From Candidatus Omnitrophota bacterium (lineage in GTDB: Bacteria > Omnitrophota > Gorgyraeia > Gygaellales > Profunditerraquicolaceae): a stretch of DNA of 8,402 nt. Positions 6,230 through 8,402 of this stretch are shown one piece after another. The DNA is taken from positions 1 through 8,402 of the forward strand of contig JAHKBC010000286.1 of NCBI GenBank assembly GCA_018825725.1, written 5' to 3'. Numbering within the stretch: the stretch's first letter is position 1; each line of letters opens with the position of its first letter. The translations under genes were made by a program, and so were the position numbers. The notes under the pieces are model-generated. The model was not told the origin of the DNA, ran no database searches, and was given only the letters and a program-made list of their open reading frames with translations.

Positions 6230-6708
6230 AAGATAAACTGAAAAGCTTAAAAAGCGCTATAAGAATTATTCGTTTGTTGCAGAAGAAAAATAAAAAAGTC
6301 GTATTTACTAATGGCTGTTTTGATTTGTTGCATTATGGCCATGTCAAATATTTAGAAGAGGCTAAGGCCAAAGCTGATTTTTTAGTAGTGGGTTTAAATA
6401 GTGACGCTTCGGTAAGAAGGCTAAAAGGGGACAATAGGCCATTAAACAAGCAATATGACCGCGCCAGATTAATTGCAGGGCTGGAAAGCGTTGATTTAGT
6501 GGTAATCTTTAACGAGGATACCCCCTTGCGTATTATCCGGTTACTCAAACCCAACATCCTGGTTAAGGGCGCAGATTGGAATACTTTAGATATCGTGGGA
6601 AGGGACTGTGTCATTAATAACGGTGGACGCGTACTGACTATTAAGTATAAAAAAGGGTATTCTACCACCGGCCTCATAAAACAAATTGCCAAAACTAAAT
6701 TTAGTTAA
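6223..6708 (+). CDS. rfaE2: D-glycero-beta-D-manno-heptose 1-phosphate adenylyltransferase
   Basis: This enzyme joins heptose-1-phosphate and ATP to give ADP-heptose and pyrophosphate. The 161-residue protein corresponds to the C-terminal domain of E. coli HldE only; the ribokinase-like kinase half is missing, so the kinase must be encoded elsewhere. Nucleotidyltransferase motifs are FTNGCFDLLHYGH (28-40, with HYGH as the HxGH signature), GLNSDASVRRLKG (57-69), NRPL (71-74), LVKGADW (113-119) and YSTTGLI (146-152). GTG 6223 overlaps the end of gmhA by 7 nt and follows a GAGGAG site at 6212-6217, so the two genes are probably translationally coupled. Glycerol-3-phosphate cytidylyltransferase shares the fold, but the KGADW and STT motifs and gmhA next door favour the heptose enzyme. 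Confidence 0.93.
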   Translation: MLKDKLKSLKSAIRIIRLLQKKNKKVVFTNGCFDLLHYGHVKYLEEAKAKADFLVVGLNSDASVRRLKGDNRPLNKQYDRARLIAGLESVDLVVIFNEDTPLRIIRLLKPNILVKGADWNTLDIVGRDCVINNGGRVLTIKYKKGYSTTGLIKQIAKTKFS

Positions 6709-7126
6709 TCCGGTTTATAGGGTAGTAGATGCCAATATTAATCGTGTAAAAGAAGCCTTGCGTGTTTTGGAGGAGATTACACGGTTTATTCTTAACAGCC
6801 GCAGCTTGACTGCCGAATTAAAGAACATAAGGCATGATGTGGATTCGTTGATCAAGCCCAGCCTTAAAAATTGTCATTTTTTTTATGCAAGGGATACTAA
6901 AAACGATGTTGGCAGGAATGTGCATGCTAAAGGTGAGTTAAAAAGAGCAAATTATACTGAAGTATTTGCAGCAAATATTCAAAGGGTTAAAGAATCTCTG
7001 CGCGTTTTGGAGGAATTTACCAAGCTAAAAGATTTCCGGCTGGCCTTGAAATATAAAGAATTGCGTTATAAGGCTTATGAATTAGAAAAAAAGATTGCCG
7101 GCAGGATTTTATCATATAAAAGATGA
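6686..7126 (+). CDS. thiD2: Stand-alone ThiD2 domain protein (probable HMP-phosphate kinase)
   Basis: This 146-residue helical protein matches the ThiD2 domain, often found fused to the N terminus of thiamine-phosphate synthase (ThiE) and proposed to phosphorylate HMP-P to HMP-PP in place of ThiD. The core is DANINRVKEALRVLEE (15-30), followed by IRHDVDSL (48-55), ARDTKNDVG (68-76) and LRYKAYELEKKI (126-137). The first motif recurs at 95-110 (AANIQRVKESLRVLEE), so the protein looks like an internal duplication with an 80-residue period. It stops before any ThiE barrel. TTG 6686 is the only plausible start upstream of the conserved core. It overlaps rfaE2 by 23 nt and has no clear ribosome site, so expression probably depends on coupling. 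Its stop overlaps the thiC ATG (ATGA). Domain identity is good; the activity is inferred from family and context. Confidence 0.8.
   Translation: MPKLNLVNPVYRVVDANINRVKEALRVLEEITRFILNSRSLTAELKNIRHDVDSLIKPSLKNCHFFYARDTKNDVGRNVHAKGELKRANYTEVFAANIQRVKESLRVLEEFTKLKDFRLALKYKELRYKAYELEKKIAGRILSYKR
6693..6706 (+). repeat. 14-bp perfect palindrome at the rfaE2/thiD2 junction
   Basis: AACTAAATTTAGTT equals its own reverse complement. It lies inside the 23-nt overlap of the end of rfaE2 and the start of thiD2, 7 nt after the thiD2 TTG begins. It could be an operator-like site or chance in AT-rich sequence. There is no loop, so it is not a terminator. Confidence 0.6.
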
Positions 7127-8402
7127 CACAGTTAGAGTTGGCCAAAAGTGGCGTAGTTACGCCGATAATCAGGATAATCTCTGGAATAGAAAATATTAAG
7201 GAGGGGGAGTTACTTAAGAAAATAGCCAGCGGAAAGGCTGTAATTCCGTTAAACCGTAGTCATAAAATTAAGAAGCCTTGTGCTATAGGTTCGGGTTTAC
7301 GCACTAAGGTTAACGCTAATATTGGCACATCTACTGATATCGCAGTTATTAGCGAAGAATTAAAGAAGCTTGCTTATGCTGTGCGTTATGGCGCAGATAC
7401 GGTAATGGATTTGAGCGTAGGGGATGACTTGGAGAAGACTAGATGTGAGATTTTAAAAACTTCGCCAATTCCAGTAGGTACAGTTCCTATTTATGAGGTG
7501 GCGGTTAAGGCGCAGAAAAGGCAGGGAGATTTTTTGAGATTTGATCAGGATGATTGCTTAGAGGTTCTGGAATCTCAGGCTAAAGAAGGGGTGGATTTTT
7601 TTACCATTCATGCCGGTATAACCAAAGAAAGCCTTAAGGTTTTAAGGAAAAACAAGAGGTTGTTAGGAATTGTTTCTCGCGGCGGGGCAATAATGGCGCA
7701 TTGGATCAGCGATAACAACAAGGAGAATCCTTTTTTTGCGCATTTTGACCGGGTGTTGGATATCTGCCATGAGTATGATGTTACCTTAAGCCTTGGTGAT
7801 GGCTTAAGGCCGGGCACGATTTTAGACAGTACAGATAAAGCGCAGTTATCTGAACTTAGTATTTTAGGGAGGTTGGTCGCGCAGTCCAGGAAAAGAGGGG
7901 TACAGGTAATGGTTGAGGGGCCGGGCCATGTTCCTTTGCACCAGATTAAGGAAAATATAGAATTGGAAAAGAAATATTGTCATCAGGCTCCTTTTTATGT
8001 TTTAGGTCCGTTGGTTTGTGATGTAGGCGCTGGTTACGACCATATTACTTCAGCCATAGGCGGGGCTTTGGCTGCAAGTTATGGCGCTGACTTTTTGTGT
8101 TATGTTACTCCCTCAGAACATCTCAGGCATCCTACTTTGGATGATGTCCGGGAAGGGGTAATTGCCAGCCGCATCGCAGCGCACGCAGGGGATATTACTA
8201 AGGGCGTTAAGGGAGCTATTGACTGGGATAAAGATATATCTTTGGCTAGAAAGAAAAGAGATTGGAAGAAACAGATTAGTTTATCCATAGACCCTGATAA
8301 AGCCAGATACTACCGGAATTCTTCAAGGCCAAAATTACTAGATGTCTGCACAATGTGCGGAAAATACTGTTCTATTAAATTAATGGAAGGGTGCTTAAAA
8401 TA
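7123..8402 (+). CDS. thiC: Phosphomethylpyrimidine synthase ThiC (3' edge, stop just outside)
   Basis: ThiC is a radical SAM enzyme that rearranges aminoimidazole ribotide (AIR) to HMP-P, the pyrimidine half of thiamine. The open frame gives 426 residues and ends in a bare TA at the edge, probably the first two bases of the stop codon. This fits the short ThiC form without the long N-terminal domain of the E. coli enzyme. Motifs in order: GSGLRTKVNANIGTS (56-70), GADTVMDLS (90-98), SRGGAIMAHW (185-194), SLGDGLRPG (223-231), EGPGHVPLHQI (265-275), GYDHITSAIGGA (304-315) and YVTPSEHL (327-334). H269 and H333, 64 apart as in E. coli, fit the two metal ligands. The C-terminal cluster motif is CTMCGKYC (409-416), spaced CX2CX3C rather than CX2CX4C. 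The start overlaps the thiD2 stop by 4 nt. Confidence 0.96.
   Translation, partial: MTQLELAKSGVVTPIIRIISGIENIKEGELLKKIASGKAVIPLNRSHKIKKPCAIGSGLRTKVNANIGTSTDIAVISEELKKLAYAVRYGADTVMDLSVGDDLEKTRCEILKTSPIPVGTVPIYEVAVKAQKRQGDFLRFDQDDCLEVLESQAKEGVDFFTIHAGITKESLKVLRKNKRLLGIVSRGGAIMAHWISDNNKENPFFAHFDRVLDICHEYDVTLSLGDGLRPGTILDSTDKAQLSELSILGRLVAQSRKRGVQVMVEGPGHVPLHQIKENIELEKKYCHQAPFYVLGPLVCDVGAGYDHITSAIGGALAASYGADFLCYVTPSEHLRHPTLDDVREGVIASRIAAHAGDITKGVKGAIDWDKDISLARKKRDWKKQISLSIDPDKARYYRNSSRPKLLDVCTMCGKYCSIKLMEGCLK
7784..7809 (+). repeat. 9-bp perfect inverted repeat inside thiC
   Basis: CCTTAAGCC (7784-7792) and GGCTTAAGG (7801-7809) can form a 9-bp stem with an 8-nt loop. It lies in the codons for the SLGDGLRPG motif region. 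No T tract follows, so it is not a terminator. Confidence 0.6.

Noticed and set aside
6333..6692. 119-codon open frame on the - strand opposite rfaE2
   Set aside because: It is the antisense shadow of a gene with clear nucleotidyltransferase motifs and has no recognisable protein pattern. The other - strand frames were dismissed for the same reason.
6640..7122. TPP riboswitch upstream of thiD2/thiC
   Set aside because: The sequence before both genes is coding, and I see no thi-box elements such as the CTGAGA and ACCTGATCTGG-like segments.
1..8402. CRISPR arrays, insertion sequences, tRNA or rRNA genes, toxin-antitoxin or defence genes
   Set aside because: No regularly spaced repeats, transposase motifs, cloverleaf sequences or defence domains were seen, and coding sequence fills almost the whole window.

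Overview
The window is a densely packed run of genes, all on the + strand, from what looks like a bacterial chromosome. No mobile element, CRISPR array, tRNA or rRNA is visible. The likely source is a diderm (LPS-making), probably anaerobic bacterium of an uncultivated lineage; Omnitrophota (OP3) or a similar phylum would fit. This is inference. It rests on the Bacillus-like order aroQ-pepP-efp-accB-accC-Asp23 family gene, heptose genes of Gram-negative LPS, a pyrophosphate-type phosphofructokinase, a short-form ThiC beside a stand-alone ThiD2, and frequent GTG/TTG starts.

Layout. Positions 2-49 hold the last codons of a probable aroQ. Next come an M24 Xaa-Pro aminopeptidase (56-1096) and elongation factor P (1096-1659). 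After a 70-bp gap lie the biotin carrier protein accB (1730-2191) and biotin carboxylase accC (2193-3560) of acetyl-CoA carboxylase. An Asp23/Gls24 family protein (3566-3916) and an AmaP-like membrane anchor (3961-4566) follow. A phosphofructokinase with pyrophosphate-type residues (4613-5641) leads into two ADP-heptose genes, gmhA (5663-6229) and rfaE2 (6223-6708). The window ends with two HMP/thiamine genes, thiD2 (6686-7126) and thiC (7123 to the edge).

How the genes fit together. Most junctions overlap or are only a few bases apart: pepP/efp 1 nt, gmhA/rfaE2 7 nt, rfaE2/thiD2 23 nt, thiD2/thiC 4 nt. This suggests one or two long transcripts with translational coupling. AccB and AccC form the biotin half-reaction of malonyl-CoA synthesis. 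The Asp23 and AmaP proteins probably form an envelope-associated pair. GmhA and RfaE2 are the first and fourth steps from sedoheptulose-7-phosphate to ADP-heptose. ThiC makes HMP-P, and ThiD2 probably phosphorylates it to HMP-PP.

The most unusual feature is a 44-bp direct repeat (43/44 identical). It runs from the stop codon of the upstream gene to just before the next start, and occurs once before amaP and once before the phosphofructokinase gene, exactly 650 bp apart. Each copy carries the ribosome binding site and can form an 8-bp hairpin that abuts it. I see no clearly new multi-gene system; the other points of interest are variations on known families.
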